This document shows, piece after piece, positions 61,893 through 64,000 of a DNA stretch of 64,000 bases (position 1 is the first letter of the stretch; every line of letters begins with the position of its first letter). The stretch comes from Astragalus membranaceus. Taxonomy: Eukaryota > Streptophyta > Magnoliopsida > Fabales > Fabaceae. The position numbers and the translations under genes were made by a program. A model generated the notes under the pieces. The model ran no database searches. It was not told the DNA's origin and was given only the letters and a program-made list of their open reading frames with translations. The stretch is taken from assembly GCA_039519185.1 (NCBI GenBank), contig CM076847.1:21015251-21079250 (forward strand). Reading direction: 5' to 3'.

Positions 61893-64000
61893 ATGGCACT
61901 AGAAGTGCTTGAAGCTCTTGATTCAGCAAGAACACAATGGTACCATGTAACAGCAATAGTGATAGCAGGAATGGGTTTCTTCACTGATGCCTATGATCTC
62001 TTTTGCATCTCCACAGTTTCAAAGCTCTTAGGACGTTTATATTACTTTGATCCAATAACAGGAAAACCTGGGAAGCTTCCACCAACTGTTAACAACGTTG
62101 TCATCGGTGTTGCACTCGTCGGAACACTTACCGGCCAACTAGCCTTTGGTTGGTTAGGTGATAAACTTGGCCGCAAAAAAGTGTATGGTATCACCCTCAT
62201 TCTTATGGTTGTTTGTGCCATTTGCTCTGGTCTCTCTTTTGGTTCCTCAGCAAAGTCCGTTTTGGGAACCCTTTGTTTCTTCAGGTTAGTCTAGAAATTT
62301 TCAGTAGCTGCATGTGCTAAGAAAATAGACTATTATATTATCTAACAAAAAATATCATAAATTTTTATAAAAATACAAATTATAAAGCTAAAATAAATTA
62401 GTATCAATATGTCCCTATTTCAGGTTCTGGCTCGGGTTTGGAATTGGTGGTGATTACCCTTTATCTGCAACTATCATGTCTGAATACGCCAACAAAAGGA
62501 CACGTGGCGCATTCATAGCCGCAGTGTTCGCCATGCAAGGTGTTGGAATAATATTCGCAGGGTTGGTCTCAATGTTCTTTTCAGCTGTTTTTAGATCCAA
62601 CTACAAGGCACCCCATTTTTCCGTAGATCCTATTTTATCAACACAACCCGAAGGTGATTTACTATGGAGATTAGTTCTCATGATCGGTGCAGTTCCAGCA
62701 GCGTTGACTTTCTACTGGCGAATGAAAATGCCTGAAACAGGTCATTAGAAATATACTTAATTATTATAAATAGACTTAATGGCTCTAAATTGTAGTTGTC
62801 ATTGTGGCCGGTTAGCCGCAAACCTTGATATTGTGGAAAAATGAAGACGAATACCATCACAATTGCATATGCGATGCTATTACAGACACCTCTAAAACTG
62901 TTATATTGCAATTGCAAGTGCGATTCTGAACCGCAATTTAAAATTATAATTTCTTATAACTAACTAATGACTAACTAGTGGGAAAATAGGATTCCAAGTC
63001 GGATATTTAAGACTTTAATTACCCTTGTATGCTGGGAAGGCACACTTTTAAACCACGTTTAAAGTCGGACAACAGAGATATCCGACTTTAAAAGAGTTAA
63101 TTTTTTTTGAATTTATTTTGTTTTTTTGGTTCTCCCTGCAAATACAAATATTTCCTGCCTTTCAGCTAGCCACGAGGAACACGTACACGTACACACTTAA
63201 ATAGAGTTAAACTCTTAGATTTCATACTAAAATATATTTTAATGCAGTACACTTTCACTTAACTTGTTTTCTAATAATATTCTAATGTACACAATTTCCT
63301 GATATTTTAATAATATTCCAAAATATATGTTAATGTACTACACTTTCACTTAAGTTGTTTTCTTCTTTCTTTCTTTCCAATTGGCTTAAGCTCCTCACAC
63401 AACCTTAGAAAGAATTGTGCCCAAACTAACTATATCTCTAATGCAGGTCGTTACACTGCAATCGTAGAAGGGAATGCAAAACAAGCAGCTGCTGACATGG
63501 CAAGAGTGTTGGACATTGAGATCCAAGCTGAACAAGACAAGTTAGCTGATTTCAAAGCCGCAAATAACTACCCAATTTTATCAAGCGAGTTTTTTCAGCG
63601 ACACGGGCGTCATTTAATTGGAACAATGAGTTCATGGTTTTTACTTGACATCGCTTTCTACAGTCAAAATCTCACACAAAAAGATATTTTCCCTGCAATG
63701 GGACTCATTGACAAAGATGGTGACATGAATGCAATTGATGAGGTTTTTCAAACATCACGTGCAATGTTCGTGATTGCATTGTTTGGAACATTCCCTGGTT
63801 ATTGGTTCACCGTGTTTTTCATCGAAAAGCTTGGTCGTTTCAAGATTCAACTAATTGGCTTCTTCATGATGTCGTTTTTCATGTTAGTTATTGGGGTTAA
63901 GTACGAGTATCTTAAAGAAGAAAACAAAAACCTCTTTGCTCTTTTGTATGGGCTAACGTTCTTTTTTGCGAACTTTGGCCCAAATAGTACAACGTTTGTG
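61893..64000 (+). CDS. PHT1: PHT1-family high-affinity phosphate:proton symporter, three exons visible, 3' end outside window
   Basis: Takes up inorganic phosphate with protons across the plasma membrane, including the periarbuscular membrane in some members. Exons: 61,893-62,284; 62,424-62,740; 63,447 to beyond 64,000. All borders are GT/AG and the joined frame is open. The start is the first Met of MALEVLEALDSARTQWYHV; an upstream in-frame ATG (61,881) gives a tail other family members lack. Visible features: first helix (TAIVIAGMGFFTDAYDLFC), GWLGDKLGRKK loop, the PHT1 signature GGDYPLSATIMSE at the start of exon 2, and a central hydrophilic loop (NAKQAAADMARVLDIEIQAE). About 422 residues are seen of the usual 520-540. 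The sequence reads closest to my memory of legume PT4 (mycorrhiza-inducible) proteins, an inference supported by P1BS and MYCS-like sites. Confidence 0.95.
62783..63110. repeat. transposon remnants in PHT1 intron 2
   Basis: 62,790-62,945 holds a partly palindromic segment (GGCCGGTTAGCCGCAAACC with inverse GAACCGCAATTTAAAATT), possibly a MITE. From about 62,974 ACTAGTGGGAAAATAGG followed by AAGTCGGATATTTAAGAC and TATCCGACTTTAAAAG resembles the end and subterminal repeats of another CACTA family. Boundaries uncertain. Confidence 0.4.

Noticed and set aside
1..64000. CRISPR arrays, bacterial operons, tRNA or rRNA genes
   Set aside because: None seen. The sequence is eukaryotic, with GT/AG introns and plant retroelements; the repeats have no regular spacer structure.

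Overview
The window is nuclear DNA from a flowering plant, most likely a papilionoid legume. Most of it is nested transposable elements; the one intact host gene is a phosphate transporter at the right edge. The plant call rests on Ty3/gypsy elements of the Tekay, Athila and Tat types, CACTA transposons carrying plant gene pieces, and a PHT1 gene resembling the mycorrhiza-inducible legume PT4 group. The legume call is inference from remembered similarity.

Left part (1-33,115). The oldest layer is a broken L1-type LINE (about 25,690-33,115). An Athila-like element on the minus strand (B, LTR 24,606-25,684) abuts it. B was itself invaded twice: by a Tekay-like chromovirus (A, window start to 8,481) that cuts B's integrase, and by a second Athila-like element on the plus strand (C, 10,957-21,615, target duplication TTGGG). 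The LINE was also hit by a Tourist-like MITE (26,282-26,590), a CACTA element (CACTA-1, 27,986-32,179, target duplication ATG) and two tiny poly-T insertions.

Middle part (33,115-41,914). This is a decayed gypsy integrase region (D) split by LTR-like sequence. That sequence is split in turn by CACTA-2 (35,503-40,462, target duplication CTT). CACTA-2 carries exon pieces of at least four host genes (peroxidase, AP2 domain, HAD/riboflavin-kinase-like, WD40), all on the plus strand.

Right-middle part (41,915-54,441). Element E is a complete Tat-type insertion on the minus strand, with 319-bp LTRs and target duplication GTTTT. It has gag-pol on the minus strand, two antisense genes on the plus strand with their own TATA box, and a 2.65-kb tandem duplication of gag that looks like reverse-transcriptase template switching. 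Its integrase is broken, although its LTRs differ at only about three positions.

Right part (54,442-64,000). Here are ATT microsatellites, half of a CCGGTT-rich element, a truncated minus-strand LINE and CACTA-3 (56,004-61,002, target duplication GTT). CACTA-3 carries cellulose synthase and ankyrin-kinase exons. Next come the other half of the CCGGTT-rich element and a Stowaway-like MITE. The PHT1 gene follows, with three exons visible and the third running off the window. Two PHR1-type sites (GAATATCC), a MYCS-like motif and a TATA box lie just upstream of it. No tRNA, rRNA or CRISPR was seen.
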